Of a stretch of DNA of 64,000 bases, positions 12,300 through 26,065 are shown one piece after another (position 1 is the stretch's first letter; each line of letters opens with the position of its first letter). The stretch is from Sapria himalayana (lineage: Eukaryota > Streptophyta > Magnoliopsida > Malpighiales > Rafflesiaceae). Made by a program: the position numbers and the translations under genes. The stretch lies in contig JAREIK010012286.1 in the NCBI GenBank assembly GCA_029783825.1, positions 1-64,000 of the forward strand. Direction: 5' to 3'. The notes beneath the pieces were generated by a model. That model made no database searches. It was not told the DNA's origin and saw nothing but the letters and a program-made list of their open reading frames with translations.

Positions 12300-13424
12300 G
12301 TTTTTATATATCTGTGAATATGTTTTTGTGTCTCTTAATTTTTTGAGTAGATTTTTAGCCTATTATTGGTATGTAAAAGCCATAATCAGTAGAAGCAATG
12401 GCGGCAGAGATGGCAGCGACAAATGTGGCGGCAGTGTAAGAGGCAACGGCCGCAGCAGTGGCAACATCGGCAGCAGCGGCTGAGGCAACATCATCGGTAG
12501 GTGTGATAGTTGTGGCATAAGCGACAGCAACAACATAAGAGGCAGCAGTGGCTGAAGTGGCATCAGCGGCAGCAGCTACAGTAGTGGCTGCGGCAGTAGC
12601 AATGGTGGCGGTAGGGGTGGCAGCGGCAGCACCGTTAGCTACCGCAGCAGCAGCGACAGCACCGGCAGTGGCAGTAGCACTAGGAGCTGGAGCAGCGCCA
12701 GCGGTAGCGGAATCAGTAGCGGCAGTGGTAGCAATAGCGAGAGCAGCAGCGATAGCGGGAGCAATAGCGGTAGCAAGAGCAGCAACAATGGCAACATATT
12801 CGGTATATAAATATGTATATAGTCAATATATACTTACATATATTACTACAGTATTTTATGCATATAATACTGAGTATATATATGTACTCAGTATATATGT
12901 ACGCATAATACTACAGTTTATATGTACATATACTGTAGTAATAACTGTACGAGTGAAATTCTAGTATATATGTACATATTTACTACAACAATATATATTT
13001 ATCAAAATATAGTTATTTTTTATTTAATTTAATTTGATTTGGTGGTTTAAATTGCTTACAGATATGGTACCGTATTATTTTCCATATGAAGCTTATATAA
13101 GTGAACACATATTTTAACAAACATGAAGCACCGTGACTCGGACAACATTTTCGAAGTGGAAAGTTACAGATCGGAGGAGTAGTGGGAGAGAAAGCAACAT
13201 CAATGCATTGATAGATTATACTTTATACACATTCGAGAGATACATTGATTAATAAGATGTAATATAATTTTTATTATCTTTTTTGTTTTAGTTATTTAAA
13301 ATATTGTATTAGAATAAGTTATTGAATGAATTTTTTTTAATTTAAAATTTTCTTTTATAGTTTTTGTTTTTAGTAAATTTATTTTTAAAATATTAAATTA
13401 TTTAATTAATTTTTTTAAAAAACT
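12300..13424. repeat. Copy 1 of a tandem duplication of about 1.1 kb with GC-rich triplet core
   Basis: This is the first copy of a unit repeated at 13425-14655. Both copies share, in order, a GTATGTAAAAGCC segment, a GC-rich GGCAGC/GCAGTGGTA-type triplet core (here about 12395-12795), a stretch rich in ATATGTAC and ACTATAGT motifs, a GAAGCACCGTGACTCGG-like segment and GGGAGAGAAAGCAAC. The core differs sharply in composition from everything around it. Its alanine-rich ORF follows from GCN triplets and has no support as a gene. Confidence 0.85.
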
Positions 13425-14655
13425 GTATTATATATATGTTTGTGTTTGTCCAAAATTTTTGGGTAAAGTTTTAGCATATTATAGGTATGTAAAAGCCTAT
13501 TACCATCAGAGGTAGCTGTGGCAATAGTGATAGCGGCGGCGGTAGCAGCGGTAGTAGTGAAAGTAGAGGCGGCAATGGCACAATAAGCAGTTATAGTGGC
13601 AGCGGCAGCAGCAGTGCCTACAGCATCATCGGCAAGGGTGGCAGCAGCCATGGCGGCAGCCACGGTAGTGGAGGCAGCAATGGCAGTAGCGGTAGTAGCT
13701 GCTGCGAAGAGCGCGAAGGAAGTGGCGACATAAAAGGCAGAGGCAATGGTTGCACCGCGAAGCAGCAGCAGCAGTGGCGGTGGGGGCAGCTACATAAGAA
13801 GCAGTGACAGCATAGGAAGCAGTGGCAATAGTGGAGGTGGTGGTAGCAGCCATGGCAGGGGCATGCAGTGGTAGCTCCGGCAGCGAGGGCAGCGGCGGTA
13901 GCCGCCATAGTTGCCAGTGGCTGTAGCTTCGGTAGTAGTGGCGATGGTGGCAGCTACGACAGCAGTAGTGGTATTGGTAGTGACAGCGACAATTGCAATA
14001 GTAGCAGGAGTGGCAGCGGGAGCAGCAGCAACACACCTATTGAGATATATACGTATGAATAAAGTCAGTTTATACGTACATTTAATACTATAGTATTTTA
14101 TGTACGTGTATACTGTGTATATTTGTACTCATTTCATATGCACACTTAATACTGTTGTTTATATGTACATATACTATAGTAATATATGTATGAGTGAATT
14201 TCTAGTATATATTTACATATATACTGCATAATTATATATGTATCAAAACATAACTTTTTTTTGACTAAGTGGTTTAATTTTCTTACGGATATGATGCCAC
14301 ATTGTTCCTAATACAAAGCTTCTATAAGTGATGATATTTTTCACTAGATATTATGTGTCGTGACTCGTACAGCTTTGTCGTAGTAGAAAAATAATGATCG
14401 GAGAAATAGAGGGAGAGAAAGCAACGTCAATGAATGGATATATTATACTCTATGCACTGTCGGTAGATACATTGATGAATAAAAATAAAAGTTTGTTATT
14501 TTTTTGTTTCAATTATGTAAAATATTGAATTTGAATAAGATATTAAATGATTTTATTTTTGTTTATTATAAATTATTTATAGTTTCAATTTTTATTCAAA
14601 ATGATTTAAAAATAATAAATTATTTAATTAAATAATTTTTAAATTTTTTAAATTA
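13425..14655. repeat. Copy 2 of the tandem duplication, expanded GC-rich core
   Basis: This is the second copy of the unit starting at 12300. The distance between copies is 1116 bp when measured at GTATGTAAAAGCC (12371 versus 13487). It is 1227 bp when measured at GGGAGAGAAAGCAAC (13184 versus 14411), so the GC-rich triplet core (about 13500-14035) is roughly 110 bp longer here. Long Cys/His-, Ala- and Gly/Ser-rich ORFs in all frames of the core are repeat artefacts. Confidence 0.85.
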
Positions 14656-15095
14656 TGTAAATATTTTTGAAATTAAAATAGCTAGGGAATATTCCTTTGC
14701 TAAATTAGTGAGGGAAAAATCCCTCACTAATTTAGAGAAGGAAATTTCCCTAGCTAATTTAGCTAGGAAAATATTAAAATTAGCGACAAATATTCCATAG
14801 CTAATTTTCTAATGCTAGGTACTTTAGGTTGGGATTTAGCCATCGTTATTTTTGGTTAGCAATGGAATATTTCATTTATCTTGTTATTTTAGCAACGGAC
14901 TTTTTCTTTTTTAGCGAGAGAATTTTTTGTTGATAATTTTTTAGCTAGGGAAAATTCCGTAGCTTAAATTTAGCAAGAAGCACTTTAGAAATTGACACGG
15001 TCCATTGATATTCCATCGCTATTTACCATTTAGCAAGGGAAATCTCCCATATAGCTAGGGAATTGTCCCTAGCCATATGGAATTTTTTTTTAGTG
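14656..15095 (-). repeat. 3' terminal and subterminal repeats of element A, with strong hairpin
   Basis: Dense TAGCTAGGGA/TCCCTAGCTA motifs lead to the TAGTG terminus. A 16-bp perfect inverted repeat (14700-14715 with 14720-14735, centred on TTAGTGAGGGA and TCCCTCACTAA) is followed by a second imperfect palindrome around CCCTAGCTAATTTAGCTAGG. These motifs match the opposite end at 260-370. Confidence 0.85.
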
Positions 15096-15098
15096 AAT
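15096..15098. repeat. Target-site duplication of element A, right copy (AAT)
   Basis: AAT directly follows TAGTG and matches 248-250. The GATA repeat resumes immediately afterwards. Confidence 0.85.
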
Positions 15099-18000
15099 GA
15101 TAGATAGATAGATAGACAGATCAGATATATATATATATATATATATATAGATTGATTGATAGAGTATTAAATAGATATATACATAGACATAAAGATAGAC
15201 AAATAGATAGATAGATAGTCAGATTAATAGGCATAAAGAAAGACATATATATGATTAATAGATAGACAGATAGATTGATTGATAGATTAATAGATAGCCA
15301 CAATGATAGATAGAATGATAGATAGATAAATAGATAAATAAATAGATAGACAATTGGATAGATAGATAAACAAATAATTAAACAGATAGACAGATAGAAA
15401 ATAGACAGATCGATAAATAGATAATAGAACATAGATAGACAAATAAATAACAGACATATTTATTAACAAATATATAGAAAAATAGATAGATGGTTAAATA
15501 GATAGATAGACATATATATATATATATAAAGATAGAAAATAGGTAGATTATTAGACAAATAGATAGATAGATTAATTGATTGATTTATAGTTACAGAGAT
15601 ATATAAACAGATTGATAAATTAATTGATAGAAAGATAGATAAACAACTAAACCTACACATAGATAGATAAATAAATAGAAAGATATACAGACATATAGAC
15701 AGATAGACATGAAAATTGCAAAGATTGAAAGACATGCAAATGAAAATAGATAGATAGATAAATAGATAGATAGACTGACTGATAGACATGCAAATAGCAA
15801 AATAAATAGACTAATAGATAGACTAATAGATAGACAGATAGATAGATATATAGATAAACATATAGATATATAGATAGGAAAGATAGATAGATTTATAGAT
15901 AGTTAGATAGATAGACAAATAGATACAAAGATTGAAAATTTGATTGATATATCGATTGATAGACATGAGTATATACATATTGATAGACAAATTGATTGAC
16001 AGATTGATAGATAGATTGATAGACAAATAAATAAATAGATTGTTAGACAAATATATAGATAAAAATAGTGATATAGAAAGATAGACAGATAGATAGACAG
16101 ATAGATAAAAATATAGATAGATAGTTAGACAGAGAGATAGAATGATACATATAAAGTTTATTAGACAAATAGATAGATAGATAGATAGATAGATATGGAG
16201 ATAGATATATAGATTGATATATAAATAGATAGATAGAAATATAAAAAGATATATAGACAGGTAGATAGATAAATAAATAGATAGATTGAAAGATATAGAA
16301 ATTAATAAACAAATAGATAGACAGAAAGTTATATACTTAGATCGAGAGATAGATAGAATGATAAATAGATAGATATAGTGATAGACAGAGAGGAGGTAGA
16401 TAGATAAACAGATAGACAAATAGGTATAAAGAAATATAAATGGAAAAACATATTGATAGACAAATCAATAGGCAGATAGATAGATAGACAGACAGATGGA
16501 TATGTAGATAGATAAACTAAAAGATAGACAAACAGATAGAAAGATAGATACACATATAGACATACAGATAGAAAGATAGATAAGCAAATAGAAAAACAAA
16601 GAGATATACAATTTGTTGGATATTTACATAGATAGAAAGTAAGATAGATAGATAAATAGATTAACTGATTGATAGATAGATAGATAAACAAATAGATAGA
16701 TAATATATAGATAGAAAGATAGAAGATAGATATATAAAAAATAGATAGACAGAGAGATATATATTATATATATATATATATATACACTTACAGATAGATA
16801 AATAGGTAGATAGACAGATAGATAGACAGATAGATAGACAAATAGATATACATATAGATAGACAAATAGATAGACAGATATGTTGACAAATAGATATACA
16901 AATAGATATATAGGCAGACAGACAAATAGATAGATAGATGATTGATTGATTGATTGATAAAAAGTAGATAAATAGACATAGATAGACCGATATTGATATA
17001 TATAGACAGATAGATAAATCAATTGATAAGAAGATAGATAGACATAGTAGATAGATAGATAAAATGATAGATTTATAGATATTTAGATAGATAATCTGAT
17101 AAATAGATAGATAGATAGACAAATAGTTAGATAAATAGATAGATTGAGAGATTGAAACAGAGACAAAAAGATTGATAAAGATAGAGCGATAGACAGAAAA
17201 ACAGATTGATAGATTGATATATAGATAGACAAACAAACAGATAGATAGATAGATATATAGTTTGATAGAAAGATTGTTAAATAGATAGATAGACAAATTT
17301 ATAGATAGTTTTATAGATAGATTGATTAATAGATAGATATATAGATTGATAAATATACAGATAGATAGATAAATAGATAAACAAATAAATAGAAATATAT
17401 ATATAAATATATTTATATAGATATAGATACATAAATATATAGATAGATAGATAGATTGATAGTTTATAGATAGATAAAAAGATAATTAGACAGATAGATA
17501 AACAAATAGGTACACAGATTGATAGATAGATAGATTGACAGATAGATAGTCATATAGGTATATAGATAGATAGATAGACATATAGATCGATAGATAGATT
17601 AATAGATTGATTGATAGATTGATAGATAGACAGACAGATAGATAAACTGTCAGATAGATAGAAGGATAGGTACATAGATAGACAGATATATAGACAGATG
17701 GATATAGAGATTAATAGATTGATTGATTGATTGATAATTGATTGATAGATAGAATTATAAACACTTTGATAGATAGACAGATAGATAGATAGATATAAAG
17801 ATAGACAGATAGATAAATAAATAAATAGATAGACAAATAGATAGATATAAAGATAGATATAAAGATAACAAGATAGAAAGATAGTTCAAAAAAGATAAAT
17901 AGACAAATATATAGACATATTTATAGAGAGATCGATAACAGATTGTTAGACTGATTATAGAAAGATAGTTAGAGAGATATATAAAGAAATCTATATACAT

Positions 18001-19153
18001 ATTTATAGATGGATCAATAAACAAATTGATAGACAGGTAGTAATACAGATAGATAAATAGATAGATAGATAGATAGATAGAAAGATAGATAGATAGATAG
18101 ACAGATATATAAACAAATAGATAGACAGATAGATATATAGATAGATTGCTATATAGATAGAAAAATATTTATACAAACAGATTGATAGAAAGAAAGATAG
18201 ATAGACAGATAGATAGACAAATAATAGAGAGTTATATAGATAAATAAATAGATATGTAGATAGATAGATAGATAGATAGTTTGAAAGATTGTTAAACAAA
18301 AAGATAGTCAAATAAAAAAAATATTTATAAACCGATCACGAGATAGATAGTTAGACAAATATATAAATATATAGTTAGATAGTTAGACAAATATATAAAT
18401 ATTTAAAGAGATAGATTAAAAGATAGATGAATAAATCAATAGATAGATAGATATACATTTAGATAGTTATATAGATGCAAAATAGTTATACAAATAGATA
18501 GATAAAGTGATAGTTAGCTAGATAGATAGATATAAAGATATATATTATATATATATATTGACAGACAGATAGATAAATAGATAATCATATAGATAGAAAG
18601 ATAAATAGACAGAAATATAGCCAAATATACTTAGATAGTTAGATAGATAGAAACAAAATAGAGAGGTAGATAGACATATAAAATGGTATAAAATTAGATA
18701 GATATATATTGATACGTAGACATATAGATAGACAAATAGATTAAAAAAATGATATAAAGATAGATATACAAATAGATAGATAGATTGATAGAAATATTTA
18801 CAAATAGATAGACAATAGATATATAGATAAATAGATAAATAAATAGATAAACATATAAATAGATAGACAGATAGATAAATAGATAAATAAAAATATTGAT
18901 AGATAGAGAGATAAATGGATAGATATATAGATAAATAGACTGATAGATAGATAGACAGACAGATAGATAGACAGGTAAAACTTGAGATGGATTGTCATAT
19001 ATATAAATACATAGATGGATATATGATAGATTGACATATACATAGATAGATAGATAGATAGAAAATTGATACACAAATAGATAGAAAGATTGCTAGATTT
19101 ATAGATAAACAGATGGATAGATAGATAGATAAATAATAGATAGATATACAGAT

Positions 19154-19188
<35 letters not shown>

Positions 19189-22100
19189 CATATAGATAGA
19201 TATACAGATTGATTGATTGATTATTTATTGATTGATTGAAAGATAGATAGATAGATATATAGATGACTAGATAGATACATAAATAGATAGGTAGATATCT
19301 AGACAGACAGACTAATAGATAGATAGATATATTTAAAGATAGTTAGAAAAAATGTTTGATAGATATATAGATAAATTAATTGACATTTATAAACATGACA
19401 ATAGAAAAATATTTAGACAGATTAATAAATAGATAGATAAATAAATAGATAGATAGACAGATAGATAGAAAGTTTGATATATAAATATATAAACAGAAAG
19501 ATAGATAGATTGACATATTAACAAATACTTATACATATAGATAGATAGACACATAGATAGACAGATCGATAGATAGATAACTAGAAACTTATGTATACAT
19601 ATAGATATAAAGATTAGTAGATAGATAAATGGATATATAGATAGATGGATAGATAGTAAGATAGATTGAAAAATATATGGATAGATAGACAGACATATAG
19701 ACAGATAGATAGAAAGATGGATAGATAATCAGATAGAAAGAAAGAAATGTAGATAGATAAACAAATAGACATATAGATAGATAGTCAGATTAATAGAGAA
19801 TTTGATAGAAAGATTGATAATTAGATTGATAAATAGATTGATAGACAAATTGATAGACATATTAATAGATAGATAATAGATAGATAATAGATATATACAT
19901 AGATAGATATATAGATAGACAAATAGATAGATATATAGATAGACAGATAGATAGACAGATAGTAAGATAGATATTAAAATAGATATATAGATAGATAGAT
20001 AGATAAAAATATAGTTAGACTGATATATAGAAAAATATATAAACATATTTATAGAGAGATTGATAGACAGATATTTAGAAAAATAGATAGATAGATAGTT
20101 AGATAGATATATAGACAAATATATAGAGATATTTTTAGACAGATCGATATACAGATAGTTAGATAGATCGATAAATGATAGATAGAAAGATTATTAGATA
20201 AATAGATAGATAGACTAATATAGAGATAGATAGATATATAGAAAGATAGTTTTATAGATAGGCAAAAAATAGATAAATAGATAGATAGACATGTAGATAG
20301 TGAGAGAGATAGATAAGTATATAGATAGATTGTTAGTTAGAAAGATATTTAGACAAGTAGCTATTTAAATAAATAGACATATTTATAGACAGATTGATAG
20401 ACAAATAGTCAGACAAATAAATAAATATATAGATATATAGAGAAATAAATAAATACAGAGATAGATACACAAATTGATAGATAAATAAATATACATATAG
20501 ATTGTTAGAAAGATACAAAATATTTAGAAATATATATAGATAAATAGATTGACACATGATAGAGAAATTGATAAATATATCTATGACACATAGGTACAGA
20601 AATCAATAAATAGATAATTAGACAAATAAATATCAAAATAGATAGAAAGTCTAATAGATATACAGATAGATACATAGATAGTTAGATAGATGGATAGATA
20701 GATAGACAGATAGATATACAGTCAGATATATAGATAGATATATTTAAATAGTCATATAGATATACATATTGATAACAAAGTAATTAAATATGAATAGATA
20801 GATTGATAGACAGATTAATATATAGAACGATAGATAGATTAATAGATAGATAAACGACATATTGATAGACAAATACATATATATATTGATATATACACAT
20901 AGATAGATAGATATACAGATTATTAGATAGATTGATAGCCAAATTGATAGAAATATAGACTGTTGATATATAGATAGATAGACAGATATTTAGATAGATA
21001 TTTTTAAATATATAGATAGACAGATATTTAGATAGATATATTTTTAAATATATAGATAGATAGATAGAAAGATAGATAGATAGATAATTAGATCGATAGA
21101 TAGATAGTTAACAAGATAAACATATAGATAAAAAGATGTATAGATAGATAGATAGATAGTTAGTCAGAAGATAAATAGATTGATAGATAGAATGACAAAT
21201 AGATATATAGATATATAGATAAATATAAAAATAAAACGATAGATAGATAGACAAAAATATATATTTGATAGATATACAAATAGGTAGATAGATAGATAGA
21301 CAGATTGATAAAAATATAGATAAATTGGTAGATAGATAGATAAATAGTCAAAAAGACATACAAATAGATAGATATATATACAGACATATAGATAGACACA
21401 TAGATTGATAGGAAAACGGATAGATTGATAGATAGACCAAAGACATGGCTAGATAGATAGATAGAAAATAGATAGATAGATAGACAGATAGATATACAAA
21501 TAGATTGATAAACAAATAGACAAACATATAGATAGATAAATAGATATATAGATAGAAAAAGGGATAGACCACAAATAGATAGATAGATTGATATATATAG
21601 TAAGATTGATTTACATATAGATAGACAGATAGATAATAGATAGATATATCGATAGATAGATAGATAATAGATGGATAGATAGACTGAAATGAAATAGATA
21701 TATACACATATTATAGATAGATAGATAGAAAGATTGATAGACAGATTTTCGAAAGATAGATCGACAAATTGAAATATGATAGATATATCGATAGATTATA
21801 TAGACAAATAGATATACAAATTGATAGGATATATTTATAGACAGGTCAATAGACAGAAAGATAGATAAAAGATAGATAGATAGATGATAGATATATAGAC
21901 ATATATAGGTAGATATATAGATAGATATGATTGATTGATAGATTGACTGATAGATAGGTAGATTATAAATATATTGATAGATAGATAATAGACAGATATA
22001 TAGATAGATAGACAGAATGATTGATTGATTGATTTATTTATTATTTATTGATTGATTGAAATATTGTTAAACATGATATATAGAAAAATAAATATACATA

Positions 22101-25100
22101 CTTTAAATATAGTTACATTGATTGTAAGTTAGATTTATAAATAGATTGATTGATTGATTGATTGGTAGATAAATATACAAATACATAGACTAATAGATAG
22201 ACAGGTACATAGATAAACAGATAGATAGGCACATAAATAGACAGATCAATAGACATACACATTGATAGATATACAAAGATAAATAGATAGATAAAAACAT
22301 GATTAGATGGATATAAGATAAATAGATAGATAATTAAATAAATATATTGATGGATAAATAAATAGATAAATATTCAGATAGATAGATATTTAGACAGTCA
22401 AAATAAACAAATAGATACACAAATAGATAGTCAAATTGATAGTCTGATTTATAATCAGATGGATAATTAGATTATTGATATATGATAGACAGATTGATTG
22501 ACAGTATATAGACAAATAGATAGATAGATAGCAAATAGATAGATAGATAGACACATAGATAGATAGATTGATAGATAAGATAGTAAATTAAATAGATATA
22601 TTTTTAGATAGATTGATAAATAGATAGTTAGATGGATATATAAATAGATCCATAGATACAAAAGATAGTTATATAAATATACTGATAGATATTTAGATAG
22701 ATGAAGCCTATAGTTAGATAGATAAATAGATAGATAGATAACAGATAAATATATAGATAGATGTTAGTTTGAAAGATAGATAGGACACAACGATAGATAA
22801 ATCGATAGACAGATAACAAGACAACTAAATAGAGAGATAGATGGATAGATGGATAGATAGACAAATAGATAGACCAAATAGATAGACAAATAGATAGATG
22901 GACTAGATAGATGAATAGATAGATAGAAAGATAGACAGATAGATATGTAGTTAGATAGATAGGCATATAGACATAAAGATACGCATATAAATAGACAAAT
23001 AAATAGACATATAGATATACAGATAGGTAGGACATATAAATAGATAGAAAGATACTTAGATAGATATATTGATTTTGACAGATTGATATATAGATTGATA
23101 GACATATGATTGATAGATTGATAGATAGATTTAAAGATAGATTTATAGATAAATTAATATATAGATTTATAAATAGTATATTGATAGATTCATTAATAGA
23201 TATATAGATAGATTGCTTGATTGATAAAAAGAATGATATGCAGTGAGATTTAGAGATTGTATACATATAGAATCATAGACAAATTGATAGATATATATAT
23301 ATATACCAATAGATAAATTGATAGATTGACTGATAGATAGATTTTAGATAGATAGGAAGATAATAGATAGATAGATAGATTATGATAAATTAGATAAATC
23401 GACACAAACGATTAGATAGATAGATAGATACATAGACAGATCGATATAAATAAAGATAAATAGATAGATAGACATGTAAATATTAGATAATATAATAAAT
23501 ATAGATAGATAGTTAGACAAATATATATAAAGATAGATAAATGATAAATAGATAGAGAGACAAACAAATAGACAGAGATATAGACAAACAGATTACAATA
23601 TGGAGAAAAAGACAGATAGACAGATAGATATCCATATAGATATGGATATATTGATAAATAGATAGACAGACATATAGGCAGTTAGATAAATAGAAAGTTA
23701 GATAGACATATAAACAGACATATAGATAGATAGATAAATAGATAGATAGACAGATAGAAAAGACAGACAGATAGATTAGATAGATAGATAGAAATAGATA
23801 GATAGTCAGATAGATAAATAAACATACAAATAATCAGATAGATAGAAAGATAAATATACATACATATAGATAGATAGATAAATAGATAAATAGATAGATA
23901 GACAAATAGATAGATTTTATAGATAGATTAACAGATAGATAGAGAGATAGAAAGATACATAGACAAATAGGTAGATTGATAGATAGACATATAGATAGAT
24001 GGATCGATAGATAGATTGATAGATAGATAAATAGATAGATTGATAGACAAGGTTGATAGATAGATTGACAGATAGTTAAATAGATAAGCAGATTGATTGG
24101 AAGATATAGATAATTATATACATAGAGAGATATATACATAAATTTTTACATAGATAGATAAAAAATAGGACAGAAAGATAGATATGCAATAGATAGAACC
24201 TTAGACAAATAGATAGATAGACATATATATAGACTGATAAATTGGAAATTAATAGAAAGATAGATAGACAGATAGATAGACAAATAGACAGACAGGTAGA
24301 TAGATAGATAGAATGACAGACATACAGAATGATAGACACATCGATAGATAAATAGATTGATTATCATATAAAGATGAGTAAATAGACAGGCAAACATATA
24401 TGAGACAAGACAGATAGAATAGACAGATAGATAGAAGATAGAAATAAATATAGAGATAAATAGATATAATAGATAGAGATAGATATATATATATATATAT
24501 ATCATATATATAAACAAATAGATAGACTGATAGAAGATAGAAAGATAGAAAGATAGATAAATATACAGGCTAAATAGACAGATAAATAATACATAAATAG
24601 AAATACAAATAGAAAGATACATAGATAGCTGGATAGATAGACGGATATATATATATGAATGATTGTTGTATAGATATAAAATAGATTGATGGATCAAAAA
24701 ATCAATAGATAAACAGATAAATCATCAGATTGGTAAATGGACTGATATAAGGATCGATAGATTGATAAATAGACTGAAAAAATTCAGAGATATTACACTG
24801 ATAGATAGATGGATAGATAGACATATAAATATACTGATAGAAAAACAATCAATAGAAATAGATAGATAGATAGACATATAGATAGACATATCGATAGATA
24901 TACAATTTGGTAGACAAAATTGATAGGCCAAATAGATAGATAGATATATAGAATATATAATTAGACAGATAGATAGTCAGATAGATAGATCATTAGATAA
25001 GTAGTTAGATAAATAATAGACAAATAAATAGACATATAGTTAGACATATATATAAACAAATTGATAGACTGATCATTAGACAGATACTTAGATAGATAGA

Positions 25101-25294
25101 TAGACAGATATATAGAAAAATTAAAAAAAATAAAGATAGTCGGATTGATAAATAGATAGAAAAATAGATAGACATATATATAAATATATAGATAAATAGA
25201 TATATAGATAGATAAATAGATAGATATATAAATAGATAGATAGATAGATACACTTATATATAGATAGATAGGGAAATATGTATTATGATTATTA

Positions 25295-25330
<36 letters not shown>

Positions 25331-25378
25331 TATATAGATAAACAAATAGATAGACTAATAGATAAACAAATAGTTACA
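15099..25378. repeat. GATA/GACA tetranucleotide array, block 2 (10.3 kb)
   Basis: Continuous degenerate GATA repeats, interspersed with GACA, GATT, AAATA, TAGT and short AT runs (for example near 15125-15148 and 16763-16784). No non-repeat insertion longer than about 60 bp is visible. On the minus strand the repeat reads TATC, which translates as Ile-Tyr-Leu-Ser in every frame without stops. This produces many spurious ORFs of up to about 210 residues. Confidence 0.95.
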
Positions 25379-25700
25379 TACTACAAGAAAAATAATAAAT
25401 TGCAAAGGAAATTTTACTAGCTTTTTAGGCTTTTTCGTTGCTAGAATAGAATAATGACGAATTGACGATGGGAATTATCCCAAGCTAATGTGCTCATCAC
25501 AAAATATTTACAATAAAAAAAATATTTTTAGCAAATTTTATAATGATGGAAATTTCCTAGCTAATTATATTTTTTCGCTTGCTAATTTTAATCTTAATTA
25601 AGAATAATAATTAATAATTTTCAACTAAATAGGCATAGAATCATCCCTTGCAAAATTAGTAAGGGAAAAATCCTTAGCTATTTTCATTCCAAATCTATTT
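25379..25700 (-). repeat. 3' terminal and subterminal region of block B
   Basis: A degenerate CACTACAAGAAAAA-type terminus is followed by CTAGCTAATTATATTTTTTCG and AAAATTAGTAAGGGAAAAATCC motifs. These correspond to the left end of element C (40681-40970) and to the subterminal repeats of element A. Confidence 0.75.
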
Positions 25701-25914
25701 TCACAATTTTATTTTGTACATAAAATTTCATTACATATTTTTAATATTTTATATTTAAAACATATACTGTGAACCATTTTTATTATTAATAAAAACCAAA
25801 AACAATTCATAAATAATTATGATACAAAAGATAGTTGGTTAAAACAAAAACTTAACATAGGTATATAATCAATTAAAGCTAAATCTTCATTTTCATCATT
25901 AGCTTGTTAATTTG

Positions 25915-26065
25915 TGCATGACTCTCCTACGTGGGTACTCTACTTTATTTTGGTGTGCTATCTTTCTCGTCAAGGCTGCTAACTGTGACTCCATATAGGT
26001 CATCAACTATTGCATTGCATTCTTCATATCTTTCATCTCATCATTTACTTCTTTAATTTTCTTGC
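25915..26065 (-). pseudogene. Remnant of the CACTA second gene: coiled-coil tail
   Basis: Read on the minus strand this gives a short stretch equivalent to the end of the second gene in element A: KEVNDEMKDMKNAMQ, then a TAG stop, then MTYMESQLAAL and an Arg-rich tail (YPRRRV). The rest of the gene and all of the transposase gene are missing. The TAG after AMQ is at the same position as in elements A and C. The final stop seen in A and C is altered here. Confidence 0.7.

Larger units (their letters stand above)
251..15095 (+). mobile_element. CACTA (En/Spm) DNA transposon, element A, structurally complete
   Basis: A 14.8-kb class II element. It starts CACTACAAGAAAAA and ends TAGTG, with the inner 3' end reading CACTAAAAAAAAATTCC on the minus strand. 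AAT flanks both ends. Subterminal regions at 260-370 and 14680-15090 hold many copies of TAGCTAGGGA/TCCCTAGCTA-like and GCAATGGATT-like motifs, the kind of sites bound by TNPA-type proteins in En/Spm. Inside are a TNP2-type transposase gene (6225-9923) and a Transposase_24-type second gene (10062-11867), both plus strand and both broken. The ends are well preserved, so the element could in principle be moved in trans. It cannot make a functional transposase itself. Confidence 0.93.

Noticed and set aside
12363..14093. Alanine-rich, Gly/Ser-rich, Pro/Leu-rich and Cys/His-rich ORFs, including one resembling a metal-binding Cys/His protein
   Set aside because: All arise from imperfect GGC/GCA triplet repeats read in different frames. 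There is no regular zinc-binding spacing and no family signature.
15121..25299. Many minus-strand ORFs rich in Ile, Tyr, Leu and Ser (up to about 210 residues), also at 26-253, 36061-39903 and 54926-62548 (up to 301 residues)
   Set aside because: TATC repeats read without stops as Ile-Tyr-Leu-Ser in every frame. The ORFs follow the microsatellite exactly and show no domain, so they are not genes.
15099..25378. Possible CRISPR-like or satellite array with unique spacers
   Set aside because: The repeat is a degenerate tetranucleotide without constant repeat and spacer lengths, in a plant genome.
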